Source: Blattamonas nauphoetae (taxonomy: Eukaryota > Preaxostyla > Oxymonadida). From it: a stretch of DNA of 64,000 bases. Made by a program: the position numbers and the translations under genes. How positions within the stretch are numbered: position 1 is the first letter of the stretch; the number at the start of each line of letters is the position of its first letter. The stretch covers positions 1 to 64,000 of the forward strand of contig JARBJD010000363.1 of assembly GCA_033064195.1 (NCBI GenBank), in the 5' to 3' direction. Below, piece after piece: positions 51,735-62,787 of the stretch. Under the pieces are notes generated by a model. It did not search any database and had not been told where the DNA came from. It saw only the letters and a list, made by a program, of their open reading frames with translations.

Positions 51735-53303
51735 CTACATGATTCCCAAATCTTTGTGTAATGCTTTCAGTGTGTGATGAGGATAGTACTCAACTTTTGG
51801 TTCGCCATTGCTGTATCGTAATACCCACCACATTGTTGCAGTTGTGGCTAGAAAAGGTACAGGAGGATGAGTAAATGTTGTCATATCACCACCACTTTGA
51901 CTTGGGTTGTATACATTATAGTATGTATCGAGATTACCTTGATAGATTGGATGTGATCTCAAAGTGACAGCAGTATTTCCTTTTGAACTGATCGAATCAT
52001 TGCAGTTTGTTGGACATCCACTTCTCTGAGTAGGAAAGCACAGAAGGAAGTCAGTGTTGTCATGAACTGGACGAACTCTTGTCATTGTTTCATTTGGATA
52101 TGTGCCATCACCAGTGAGTTTCTCTTCAACGAGTGAATCTGTCAGTGATCGCTCCAAGTCATCAGGAACAGCTAGGTACGAATCGAGATTGAGAGTCGAT
52201 AATGCAAACTGATGGAAGCGAGCTCCAATAGTTGTTGTCGGTTGTTCTGGATAATACCTGTTTTGTAAATTCACTTGAATGTTCTTCTGCATTGGATTGT
52301 GGAAACAAGTAACTTCATTGTCGTAATGACGAAACAGGAGCATGATGTCCTTCGCATTCACCACTACCATTTGCTGAGTACAATCAATTCCTGTTGCTGT
52401 TGGGGCCTTCTGAAATGGATAGAATGAGATCTTCTCAGCTGGAATTGTTCCAGGACGATTTGTGTACATCTGCTTCAGATTCTTTTTCGCATCATCTTTC
52501 ATTTTGTATCCAGCACTCATGCAATACACATCATCAATCCGATGGTTTGTGACGTTTAATGAGATGTACTGATCCACATATTCAGGTTCCGTTGTCACGA
52601 CATTGGCTGTTGAACAAACAATGTCTTTTGTAACTGTTGGTTGCTGAAATGATTGACCAATTTTTACATAGTTCTTGGTGCATGATGTAACAAGATTGGT
52701 TAGGAAATATGGACGATGCTGAATACAATTGAGGATTGCTGCTTTAATAGTTGGTGCTGCTGCTGTTCCAGTTACGAGTGATGATAGTGTATCTTTCAAA
52801 GTGAGTTCAGGATTCACAGAACAACGAACAAATGCATCCTCATTCATGTGCACACTCAATTTCAAATCACCAAAGAGACATTTTGGATAGTCAGTCATCC
52901 CTGAGAAAATGAGAAGATCTTCAAGATTAATCGACACATGAATTGGCACATCAATTGTGTCTTGAAACACTCCTGTTCCAGATGTTGTTGGGAAATCAAA
53001 AAGTGGAATATAAACACCAGCAACCGATTCATCGTGATTCCAAGCGTTCTGCCAAGGTGTGTGGCAATGTTTTCGATTCTCCAATTGACTCTTCGGTTTG
53101 ATCATATTGTAGATGTGAAACTCCATTGAGACATCATTGTTTGTTGTACTAATGATTCTCTGATTGTTGTGAAGAACAGTTAGGTCACGAAAGATTGATG
53201 CTGAATGTTTGAGTCCAACGAAGATGAATATCCTCTCATTCATGTACGATCCAACTTTACCAGCTGTAGTTTGCCAATTATTGAGTTTCAATGTCGCAGT
53301 CAT
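51735..53303 (-). CDS. Capsid-like protein B of virus-like block
   Basis: A 522-codon frame whose middle third parallels capsid-like protein A (RDLTVLHNNQRIISTT, KHCHTPWQNAW, ESVAGVYIP, YPKCLFGDLKLSVHM). It lies 52 bp upstream of A in the same direction. Two related capsid-like genes side by side suggest duplication within the element. The gene appears to be affected by about one break. Identity is inferred from context and from the paralogue. Confidence 0.5.
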   Translation of the reverse strand: MTATLKLNNWQTTAGKVGSYMNERIFIFVGLKHSASIFRDLTVLHNNQRIISTTNNDVSMEFHIYNMIKPKSQLENRKHCHTPWQNAWNHDESVAGVYIPLFDFPTTSGTGVFQDTIDVPIHVSINLEDLLIFSGMTDYPKCLFGDLKLSVHMNEDAFVRCSVNPELTLKDTLSSLVTGTAAAPTIKAAILNCIQHRPYFLTNLVTSCTKNYVKIGQSFQQPTVTKDIVCSTANVVTTEPEYVDQYISLNVTNHRIDDVYCMSAGYKMKDDAKKNLKQMYTNRPGTIPAEKISFYPFQKAPTATGIDCTQQMVVVNAKDIMLLFRHYDNEVTCFHNPMQKNIQVNLQNRYYPEQPTTTIGARFHQFALSTLNLDSYLAVPDDLERSLTDSLVEEKLTGDGTYPNETMTRVRPVHDNTDFLLCFPTQRSGCPTNCNDSISSKGNTAVTLRSHPIYQGNLDTYYNVYNPSQSGGDMTTFTHPPVPFLATTATMWWVLRYSNGEPKVEYYPHHTLKALHKDLGIM

Positions 53304-53609
53304 TGTGAACGTAATGAATGAATCATCAATTTGACAAATGTCCTGATTACCAGTCAGTGGAATGATTATCTCTTATCCCGTGTAGAAGCGTGAATTCTCA
53401 GATGGTTTCAATTCCTGTATCGAAGTACTGTGTGCACCATCATTGAGAAGATAATTTATGTGATGTTCAGACATGAGTTGTTGTTGTATTTGACCAATAT
53501 CATCTCTCGTGTAAGTAGTATAGTAGACGATTTGGGAACCAGATTGGAATAATCGTTGAAAACCAAAGTTGAATGTCAATTCCGATTGACCATTTCTAAA
53601 TCTTGTATT

Positions 53610-54089
53610 AAAAGGAATTTAGGCCATTTCAATGATGCCAATATTTGACCTAAATTCCAAAAATATGTCCATTATTTTGACCTCATTTTAAGCGTCAATT
53701 TTGAAGTAAATTTTTGTGATATTCCAAAAATGTTGTCACTTTTTTCGATGTTTTTTCACTTTTGAACTCGAACAAAGTGAATCCAACTTGAGAACCACTT
53801 CGAAAAAAATCGAAAAAAATTCTAAAATGTCGGGGACGATGCCAGACGTCGATCAAAACAATCCCGATGAAAATCGGTTGAGAATTCGTGGAGCTACGTC
53901 CCGAACTGTGGTCGAAAAAGTGTCGAAAAAGTCGATGCTCATATTTCACCACTATGAACAGCTATATCTCCAAAACATATTTTTTATGACTCCACATAAT
54001 TAGTTCATCATTTTGAATGGGGAAATTTTCACGAAAAAACACTTTCGAAAAAAAAGTTTGATCTGACCCACCATGATTTGATCGAATTT
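53610..54089. other. AT-rich spacer right of virus-like block
   Basis: No convincing gene. The text resembles the centres of the palindromic elements near 46 kb in style (ATGAAAATCGGTTGAG, CAGCTATATCTCCAAAACAT) and may be a related, more worn element. Confidence 0.35.
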
Positions 54090-54780
54090 CTCCGCTTTTC
54101 AAAAAATGTGTATGCGATTTCTCCATTATCATTTTAGCTCAGCATTCGTCTCCGTATGGTGTTTTTACACTTCATTCTTCTCGGAAATGCCTTTTGGCGT
54201 CACTCCGATCTTTCACTTTTGACACATCATCGTTTTCACATTTTTTCCTCAATTTTCTTTTTTAGCTTAGATTTTTCAAATTCTTCATATTTGCGTCCTT
54301 CCGACGCTTTTCCCAGATTTCCTGTTCGACGACGTTCATAGTCGTCATTTTCTGAACACTCACTTTTTTTCTCACTTTTGGTCACTTCAAACATTTTTGC
54401 CCCGATTTTCACCCACCGGAGGTTCGTTTAGACCTTCCGAGGAGGGAGTGGTTGAAATTTTTAGTGATTTTGTTCGCTAGTTTTTTCATAAATCAACTTT
54501 TTCGTCTTTTTGCTCATATCTTTCCTTCACGTTTGTCTCTTCAAATTTGAGTTTCAATACATTTCATCACTCATCTTTCTTGTTCCATTTCACATCTTAT
54601 CTGTTCATGTTCTCCTCTCATTATGCCCATTTCACGACCGTTTTTACGACCGTTTGGTCCACTTTAGCACATCACGATACTTCATTTTTCGTCGACTTTT
54701 TCTCCTAATTAGACCAAAAGAGAGTGAAAAAAGGTACAATGAAGTGAGCAAGTATGATAGTGAATGGTGAAATGGACGAA
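54090..54780. repeat. AT-rich right flank related to 47.1-47.8 kb
   Basis: Same-orientation, diverged copy of the left flank. Both include a Thr/Phe/Ser-like pyrimidine run, a TAGCACATCA segment and a purine run GAGTGAAA. Confidence 0.5.
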
Positions 54781-54879
54781 GTGAAAAAACAAAGAGATCA
54801 AGGTTCAATAGTGTTTTTTATGAGCGACAGAGTCAAAATTTCACAAAATAAGAGGAAAAACAAGTGAGTGAAGTGAGAA

Positions 54880-56180
54880 TGAGACGAGAAAACAAAATCT
54901 CGTACCAGATCTGCACGATCTTGATCCTTCGCGTTCCGTTGGTACACCACTTCACCTTATGAACGGGTTTAACAAAAATGTTTCTAATCAGAGGAAAATT
55001 GTGAAGTGAAACAAAGTTAGCAATGATAAGGTGAAGTGACGTACCAGATCTCTCCAATCATTGTTTTTCTCACTTCGTTGGTACACCACTTCACCTTATG
55101 AACGCGTTCATCAAAATTTCAGAAAACAAGAGGAATTAAGAGTGAGTGAAGTGAAAACTAAACGATAAAACACATTCATGTACCAGATCTCACCGATCAT
55201 TTCAGATTGAGTCTCGTTGGTACACCAGTGTGTTTTATCAAAGATTAGAGCAAAAATGTTAATTTAGAGATCAAAATTGTGAAGTGAAACAAGGTTTGAC
55301 GTGATAAAACACATTCATGTACCAGATCTTACAGTTCGTTTTAATCTTGACGATCAAACATTTTTAGTTCTGTGTTCTACCTTGTTTTGATAAAAAAAGA
55401 GAATTGAAATCAAATAGTTGTGAAATGAAACGATAAGGTGAAGTGGTGTACCTGATCTGGATGATCACTTCAGATCGCGTTTTGTTGGTACACCGTTGTG
55501 TTTTAGAAAAAATGAAGAGAACAAATCGAAGAGTGGTGAAGTGTAAAAGGTGAAATGAGAATCAAATCAAAGGAAAACAAAGTGGTGTACCAACGCATAC
55601 AATTTTATCGATGAATCACGAAGTTTCTCGAACAAAGATGAGGATCAAAATTTTGTTCACGTCAATTTAAATTTTAATTTTTGAAAAAAGTGAGAGACAA
55701 TGAAAAAAACTGACAATGAAATGAAAATGAGAGTATAAAGTGAAGTGGTGTACCAAAACAGAGATCAACAAAAGTGAAGTGAAAATTCTGGTACATAACT
55801 GAGTCTTATGAAAAGATAAACCAAAAAAGAGAGCAAACCTGTTCTAATTCTTCAGAGAAAGACATTTTCGAAGCCTAAGACACAATAGTGTACCTGAGTT
55901 GGGATGATCACGCAGATCGAGTCCGTGAATATGTTTTAAAAATGAATGAACAAAAAAGAATAACATACTAGTGATTTGTCGGTTGTGACACATTCTTTTA
56001 AGCGATAAAACACACTTGTGTACCTAAATTGTGGTGTCGAGTTTGGTTCGATCCGATCTGGTACACCAGTTGTTTTTATGAAGAGATTTATCAAAAAAGA
56101 GAGCAAACCTTTCATGAATAAGTCGGAAACGAAATTCCAGAAGATAAAACGAAGTAGTGTACCTGAATGAGAGGAGAAGA
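54880..56180. repeat. Tandem array, about 137-bp unit, ten copies
   Basis: GTACCAGATCT or its variants recur at about 54903, 55044, 55180, 55318, 55447, 55580, 55750, 55890, 56020 and 56157. That is an average step near 137 bp. In most units it is followed after 40-50 bp by TTGGTACACCA. Units are diverged. No gene is inside. Confidence 0.75.
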
Positions 56181-56289
56181 AAAAAGTGAAGGATCGAGAA
56201 CGAGAAAGTGATGTCGAGAAAGAAGAGCGAACAATTCAAGATGAAGTTGTACAATTCGTCATTGTTGTCGGAGATGATCTCTTTGGTGA

Positions 56290-56470
56290 AATCTAAGGGT
56301 ATACCAAAAAACCCCTCAAATCCAAAGAACTCAAATGTCCAGGAAAAATCGAAAGATATTGTGATGAGGTATTCTTCCTCCAATTCTTAGCTTGCGCTTT
56401 CACCTGTGGGAGGAGATGAAGGTGAATCTTTATGAGTTGATCAACCAGCGAAAATTGATTAATGGGGAAC
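56290..56470 (-). repeat. Dispersed repeat D, copy 4
   Basis: Minus-strand match to 26920-27095, with the D core reading GGATTTGAGGGGTTTTTTGG and then TATACCCTTAG. It closes the repeat-rich right flank of the first virus-like region. Confidence 0.75.
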
Positions 56471-57088
56471 AGTTGAATCTTCGATTCTGTATTATTCATT
56501 TTTGTCTCTCTTTTTAACCATTTCCGAATAAGTATTTCCATGAAAAGAAGTTTTGTGAAGAATCGGCAATATAAAACACCATCTCTGGAACGAAATCCAG
56601 ATGTCTCCATCCTCCTATAACTTCTGTGTTCGCTCACTTTATTCCACTTTCATTCACTCCAGAATCTTGTCTGGACGAGTGTTCGCATCACCATTCCGAA
56701 TCCAACCATTCCATCCAATTGTTTCTCAACCTGCATCGTTCTTCCCTTTTTGCTGCTTGTCGATTGATAACGTGAAATTTGTGGTTTGGATTTTTGAGAT
56801 GGTTTAGACGGCTGATTGACAGGCTTTGAGGTTGCGATGGGAGAGCAAGACGTCGTCTGACTGAGGAGAAAGAAACGATGTGAAAAAGGAAGAATGAGTG
56901 AATAGAGAGAGGGATCGATGGAAGAAAGGAGAAAAGGAGAAATAAAGATAGAAGAGAACGTGTTCAAACCAGTGGTTAGCTGCTGTGAGTACTACTTCCT
57001 TTGCTCCTTGAGACGCCGTGTTGACATCAACAACTTGGTATGAAATTCCACTCTTGCGGGATGAATGTCATGAGTAAGGTGGGGAGAG
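56471..57088. other. No gene recognised
   Basis: Short frames on both strands without family signature. Confidence 0.35.
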
Positions 57089-57373
57089 GTGGAGAGTGAT
57101 AGTGAGGGTGTGAAGCCTTTCGAATTGGGTCAGACAGTATGCATCAGATTGATCAGAGTAATACTGATTTGTCTGTCACCCTTACTTTGCATCGAATCTA
57201 CAACCATCGTCGCATGGTATATTCTCTCGTTCGGTATCTCTATCTCTGTTCTACCGTTCCTTCTCTTTCAACACGAAATCAAAACAGCTCTTAGAACCCA
57301 GAATGGTCGATTTGACGTCGTTCAAGATGACGAACAGGAGGATCTCCATCTTCACGTTCTTTCAAATCATTAA
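57089..57373 (+). CDS. Probable membrane protein segment
   Basis: A frame ending in TAA at 57371-57373 contains two hydrophobic spans (IRLIRVILICLSPLLCI and VAWYILSFGISISVLPFLLF) separated by a short turn. A polar acidic tail follows (DVVQDDEQEDLHLH). This is a helical-hairpin topology. The start is unclear. The family is unknown. Confidence 0.35.
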   Translation: MESDSEGVKPFELGQTVCIRLIRVILICLSPLLCIESTTIVAWYILSFGISISVLPFLLFQHEIKTALRTQNGRFDVVQDDEQEDLHLHVLSNH

Positions 57374-57399
57374 GAATGTGTCAAACATCATGTATTTAA

Positions 57400-59843
57400 C
57401 TTCTCTGACGAATCAACAACACATTACTTGTCGATTTATTCTCCCTTCGTCATTTTCATCTTCATTCTCATGATCCAAACATCTCCCTCCTAGTGATGCC
57501 TTCCTCATCCAAAACTCGCCATGATGGAAAAGTCCTGTTGAAAGGCGACACCCGTGAGTGAAACTCCTCGATACTCTTCCCATCTGTCCCTGGAATCATC
57601 GGGATTTTCCTCACGTTCTCTACCGACTTCTTCGATGTCCTAGCGAGTTGCTTCTCCTTCCGTCGCATCATCCCTGCTCACTCGGTACTTCCCTGACTGA
57701 TTGATCAGAATATGTCTCTGTTAAATGTCAAGGCCAAATTACTCATTGACTGAGGAAGAGTACTGCAGTGATCATCTCCACATTTTCATACGTGCAACGG
57801 AGAACATCTGGAGGTTCCTTTTGATGCCTTTACTCCAGTTTCATGACACTATTCCATTTCTATTCGTCATGATCGACTTCAATCAATAAAACCTCATCTC
57901 CATTGGCGTGATTGCTGCTGCAATTCCACCCACCGTTGCCATTTTGCTTCTGTTTGGCCAACATGTCCTTTTTTTCGTCGTCAGCAGCTGCGAACCCGAC
58001 AAGATCCGAAATGAAACACATAAAGTAGTGCAACTCGCCTGATTTGCAGTGAAAGAGAAAATCTTCATCCTCAAACTCGAAGTCCCCTCAAAGAATGAAA
58101 ATTCGCGAAATTGGACTCGTTCTGTTGGACGAAGTGCTCTCCAATCTGATCGTTCGAAGCCTTCCTGCTACCGTTCATCCCTCTGCACTTTCTGTATTCT
58201 TTGTGACTTCCGAAGTTCCCCCGAGTAAGTTTATGTCAGAGCTCGTGCCAAATGTTTGTTTTCTGACAATGATGACGAGAGAAGACTCTGCTCGAATCGG
58301 AGCGAGAGCTGGAATGTCTTCACATCACTTTACTTCCAATCACTCGCTTGTGCTCGTGTGGGGAGATGGACAGACAAGAACTCGTCACGTTCTCCGTCGG
58401 GAAGTTGATGCAATACCAGTCGCACACCAATCAGATAAAGAACAAGTGATCATTCGTATTTCAGCCCTCATAAAAACACAGGGCACCATCGCAAGCACGC
58501 TCCTCCATCCCCCGCTGGTCATCTTTCCGCCTGCGCCGACTCTCTCCCACCCGCGACTCGTGTTCACGTCTTCGCTGTCGCACGTGAAGGTGGGCGAGTA
58601 CTACATCAGCACTCTGTCGAGAACGTCGCCCAATTACCCGCGTCGGATGAACGATAAAAGGCGAGATGAAGCAAAGCTTCAACTGGTTCTGCTGAACGAC
58701 CGCCTTCTCTCTCCACCGAACAACTGGAAGCCACCCCAACAACACAGCATCTCGACACCTTGCGAGGAATCGACGATTATTCTAAGTTTGCGAGGTCCCT
58801 GTTTGCGGTGTCCAACCCCCTTCTCCTCGCTGAAGAGCTGATGAAGCGGATCGAATGCCTCGGATGAGTGTTCGGCAATCTCGAGCAGGGTTTCGCTGAG
58901 GCCTTCGACATTCAAAACACGAAACCATCACCGCTCTCGTTCGTTGCTCTCCCCGACATGGAAAGCTCGCTCGCAACAATGCGCAGCTCGCAGCCGCTTC
59001 AGTACGACTTTTCTGTGCTCCACCATCTGCTCCGATTCTGCGTTGCTCTGTGCCGACTCTATCCGCAGACGAGGCCGTCGCTGTCTGTCTTCATCCTCTC
59101 CTCCATCGTCAGCCAGAGCGTCTTTCTCATCCACACCATCCAGCGCCCCGCGGCAAGAACGGCCTCGCGCTGGTCTTCTCCTTCATCAACGTCACCCCTT
59201 CCCTCTCCACGCTCACGTCGACTGTCCAGCCTGACGATTCCCTTCTCGCCCGATCTGCTCCGCGGCAGAAGACACAATCACCAGTCCCTCTTGTCTCAGT
59301 CAGCCGCATCGAGTCTGCCCTGTCTCTTCCAATCTCGTTCCCAAAGGCTCACCGTGTCATCGTGTCGCTTGGCTCGCTCATCCCACTCTTCGCCTCCAAC
59401 CAGATATTCCCTCTCTCGATCGTCCCTCGCTCGTTCCTCTCTCAAGGCCAGATCAGCCACAACAACCGCACCTCCACGATGAAGGACAACATCGATGAGC
59501 TGAACCACATCTTCAACGTGTTCTTACTCGACATCCCCCCACTCTCTCTTGAGTCACACCCCTTCGACCGACGAAAGCCTCACTCGACAGCATCTTCAGG
59601 TTGTACACTTCTGCGTCCTGCCCTGATGCATGCGAAGCGGTCAAGGTGGAGACCTCGATCTTGTTCAGGCGACTCAAAATTCGCAGAGAGGAGACACGCT
59701 CGCGATGAGAAGTGGAACGAGCTCGTGAGCATTCACAGTCAACACTGCCATCAAGCTGAAGCAGAGACCGCCCAACAGCTTCTGCAACATGCAGAGCACG
59801 CTCAGCTGTCTTCGTCATCCTCCTCTCTCTCTTCCGCTTCGTA
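57400..59843 (+). other. Host-like coding fragments, phase unstable
   Basis: Protein-like pieces on the plus strand include hydrophobic ISIGVIAAAIPPTVAILLLF (about 57900), TREDSARIGARAGMSSHH (about 58280) and SLVLVWGDGQ. Further on come SLSHVKVGEYYISTLSRTS (about 58570), YDFSVLHHLLRFCVALCRLY (about 59010) and KNGLALVFSFINVTPSLS (about 59160). The phase changes several times without clear introns, as in a decayed or poorly resolved gene. A P-type ATPase was considered from the hydrophobic piece, but the DKTGT motif is absent. Confidence 0.3.
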
Positions 59844-60422
59844 GTGACTGCCAAGCACTGTGCATTCCTTAAGTTCCTCGTCGTGGTCGAGAATTTCTGG
59901 GCGTCTGCGGCGACGAAGGCGTTCCGTTCATTTCCAAGTGCCTCCCTCCAAACCTCCTCTCCACGCTGTTTGTGTGCTCCCCTTCCCGTCCACCTACGTC
60001 CCCCCTCGCCCACCGCTCTGCTCATCTCCGACCACCACTCCATCCCTCTCACCGCCTTCATCGAATACTTCAACGCCGCCTTCTTCCCATCCAACAGCTC
60101 TGTTGTTCTTGATTCCTTCGCAGTCTCGCAGCGTCTCTGGACACCGCAGGCTGTATCTACTCTCAACGCCACGACAGACCTCCTCCTCGACACCGTCTGC
60201 ATCAACACACGCGAGACCTTCCTCTCCCTTCTGAAGCAGAACAGCGCTGTTACCTCTCCGCTCTTCTTCCGCGGATTTATACGTAGTTTGCAGATTCCGA
60301 AGACGGAAAACCTTGTCATTCCAACGTGGACATCGCTGGTCACTCCCTCACTCGGCGTTAAGCAGCATGATTACCTTCGATATCTGTCATCCATGGTACA
60401 GGAATCCTTCTCTCCAACCTGA
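59844..60422 (+). CDS. Protein-like frame, unidentified
   Basis: Open for 192 codons from ATG 59844 to TGA 60420-60422. The second half has balanced composition (LTAFIEYFNAAFFPSNSSVV, RETFLSLLKQNSAVTSPLFF). It probably continues the damaged gene to its left. No family is recognised. Confidence 0.35.
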   Translation: MTAKHCAFLKFLVVVENFWASAATKAFRSFPSASLQTSSPRCLCAPLPVHLRPPSPTALLISDHHSIPLTAFIEYFNAAFFPSNSSVVLDSFAVSQRLWTPQAVSTLNATTDLLLDTVCINTRETFLSLLKQNSAVTSPLFFRGFIRSLQIPKTENLVIPTWTSLVTPSLGVKQHDYLRYLSSMVQESFSPT

Positions 60423-60774
60423 TCGTTCAATCGTCATGTCGGAAGATCTGATCTCGCTCTGTCCAGTTGCATCTGCTACATTACCTCCACCCCATCATGT
60501 TCTTCTACGAGAACCTGCAAAACAGCCACAAGACTCAATTGGAATCAGAATCAATCACTCTTTCAGACGATAATGATCTTCACCTCCTTCTATCTTTACT
60601 CATCTCATTATTTTTCTTTGAGCCTTCCCTTGTTGTCTCATCTGTCGTTCATGATCATCTTGAATAATAGTTAGCGCTTTTTATCATTCTTCCATGGCGA
60701 TCAACCCAAAACTAACTTTGGTTCACTTGTGTCTTAGTGTATTCACTCAACGCAGAAACGAGTATCGGATCATT
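60423..60774. other. No gene recognised
   Basis: Spacer before repeat D; nothing supported. Confidence 0.35.
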
Positions 60775-60989
60775 CATTATGATGAAATATCGACAGAAAT
60801 CTTCGATCTTCAGATTCAGATCCGCGAATGCACTGATTATGGGTTCAAAACAAAGAATGGGCTCCAACTCCTCGAGAACTGAAACGCGCACCCAAGTTCT
60901 GGTCCTCACCAACTTCTATTGTGATTCTCTTTCACTTTTTCCAGGACATCTGATTTCTTTGGATTTGAGGGGTTTTTTGGTTTTCCCTA
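60775..60989 (+). repeat. Dispersed repeat D, copy 5
   Basis: Plus-strand counterpart of 11685-11905, with the acceptor-like TTTTTCCAG before GGACATCTGA and the D core up to TTTCCCTAAG. The second virus-like block starts at this border. Confidence 0.75.
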
Positions 60990-62559
60990 AGAATGGTTGA
61001 ATAAGCTCATTGTTTACTTCATCAACGAACGGGTATTTGTATCCTTGAAATAGTGAGAACATTTCTGGATTGTCACTGATGAATCGAATGCCATTGACCA
61101 TGAAACGATTGCGATTGTCCTCGAATAGGCTTTGGCAATTGAATACTTTCACCTTCTTTGGATCCTCGTTTGGTATGGTCACTTTGATTGATTTCAACAA
61201 TCTTAGGACATTGCTTTCTTTCTGAACATTGACGCAGTAGCAGAGATCAAGCGAACTGTATTCCTTCACAATGCAGAGCAACGATACTTCAATACAGCGA
61301 AGAACTTTCAGCAGATCTCTCAGAACTTCCTTTTCTGATTTGTATTCTTTATTCGTGGCCTTTTTCCTGATCGTAGAGAAGTCAAAAGGAGACAGAAGAT
61401 CAATTTTTTCTTTGTATGGCTCATCATTGCTTTGCTCAAGGCATTGGTCCTCGTTGGATTCATCAATGCTGTCAAATACATCTGAGACATCGTAGTCCGT
61501 GAGAGGAATAACTAGTTCATCATTGTAGTATTTTTCATTGTGGATCCGAATGATTTTGACGAGTACTCCTGGATGCGAAATGTTCGATGCGTATCTGATT
61601 CTTTGAGCATTCCAATTCATTTTTGTATTCTCTGTTAATGTATTGTGAGCATAGACGTCTTGGTACGTTTGGTCCAGCATCTCGTCAGTGAATCCATCAA
61701 TTTGTCGCAATGAATTCAATCCAGCAAACAATGGCAACAACGAGACTTCATCCTCGAGTGAACGAGAGCCAGAATCATTGTGGATTGTCAGTCCTGTCAA
61801 TCCTTTTCTGATTACCTCTGCTTGCTTCAAGGTATACTGTTGAATAGAATCACTATCGAATGCAGGAGCTTTTAGACTCTCCGTCTTTGCCGGCTTGACT
61901 GATGGCTTCTTCTCTGATGGATTTGGCTTCAATGCAATGCACAGATTGGACAATACATCGGACAATGATGCCAGTTTGAAGAGCTGATTAAAATCATTCA
62001 ATGTTGAATATGTATGGATTTTATTCTTGCCTTCGACCTTCCTTTGCACTCTTGATTTTGGTTGCACAATCCAGCGCAGATTGGAGTCTACACAAGCAAA
62101 CAAATCCACATCGTATTGCTCAGTTTTCTTTACCTTCACCATTGAATTCTTTTCCAGTTTGTATCCGTCAATATCGCAGTAGATGTGAAGGCCACCAGAA
62201 CCAGTCACGACTAATCCGACATTTTTAGGTAGTACATCAATCACTGATTGTCTGATTATGGTTTTGGTTTGTTCATTAGCATCCTTATTCAAGACGTCAA
62301 TGTCCACGACCGCTAGATTGGTCACATGTGCAATATTTATCGCTGTTCCTGTCTTTCTGTTTCCAGCATTATCGATTGAAGCACCTTCACTATATTTCTT
62401 GTAGTCATATATTGGTACTTCATGAGTTCTCAAACGATCATACAAAGATTGTATTTCGACTGGAGTGCCGCTAAACAATGCTTCGAAATGATCGTCGATC
62501 AATCCAGGATTAATGGCACAAATGTCATTGACTTTTTTGTCTTCAACTTTTGTGTTCAT
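60916..62559 (-). CDS. Primase-polymerase-like protein of virus-like block
   Basis: Open frame from ATG 62559. The N-terminal 200 residues match archaeo-eukaryotic primases of the bifunctional type. They show the metal-binding pair in LAVVDIDVLN, the nucleotide-binding GGLHIYCDID with its His, and the third acidic site in DVDLFACVDSNLRWIVQPKS. These enzymes start DNA synthesis and in such elements are usually fused to a superfamily-3 helicase. I see no helicase here, and the last codons run into repeat D, so the original C-terminus is not retained. The fibre gene lies divergently upstream. Confidence 0.75.
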   Translation of the reverse strand: MNTKVEDKKVNDICAINPGLIDDHFEALFSGTPVEIQSLYDRLRTHEVPIYDYKKYSEGASIDNAGNRKTGTAINIAHVTNLAVVDIDVLNKDANEQTKTIIRQSVIDVLPKNVGLVVTGSGGLHIYCDIDGYKLEKNSMVKVKKTEQYDVDLFACVDSNLRWIVQPKSRVQRKVEGKNKIHTYSTLNDFNQLFKLASLSDVLSNLCIALKPNPSEKKPSVKPAKTESLKAPAFDSDSIQQYTLKQAEVIRKGLTGLTIHNDSGSRSLEDEVSLLPLFAGLNSLRQIDGFTDEMLDQTYQDVYAHNTLTENTKMNWNAQRIRYASNISHPGVLVKIIRIHNEKYYNDELVIPLTDYDVSDVFDSIDESNEDQCLEQSNDEPYKEKIDLLSPFDFSTIRKKATNKEYKSEKEVLRDLLKVLRCIEVSLLCIVKEYSSLDLCYCVNVQKESNVLRLLKSIKVTIPNEDPKKVKVFNCQSLFEDNRNRFMVNGIRFISDNPEMFSLFQGYKYPFVDEVNNELIQPFLGKTKKPLKSKEIRCPGKSERESQ

Positions 62560-62787
62560 TCTTTCTAAGGAGATAAAATATTAGATTTTAAAAAAAGTTA
62601 AGCGTTTGTTTTTTCTACCACCCACAATTCACTGATATTTCGATCAGAACGCACCAGAATGACGTGCACACTCTCCCCATGCATCTGTGGCATCGGTGGA
62701 TTGTTCTGGTCATTTTTGATTTTTTCACTTTTTTTCACCTCCATGTATGAAAATACAAAAAATGATTTTTTACAAATTAATCTTATT

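Larger units (their letters stand above)
48483..53600. mobile_element. Polinton-like virus fossil, virion-gene block
   Basis: A compact block of virus-like genes: a short leader frame and a fibre gene on the plus strand, then a 141-residue protein and two capsid-like proteins on the minus strand. Gaps between the main genes are only 12-53 bp. Two paralogous capsid-like proteins next to an S74-type fibre suggest a Polinton-like or related eukaryotic DNA element. No polymerase, integrase, packaging ATPase or protease is seen, so it is incomplete. Most genes are open; about one break is suspected. Open frames argue for a fairly recent insertion. Confidence 0.65.

Noticed and set aside
57880-58340. 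P-type ATPase
   Set aside because: A hydrophobic stretch with IPPT and a later TRED..A..G segment are faintly reminiscent, but the phosphorylation motif DKTGT and other hallmarks are absent.
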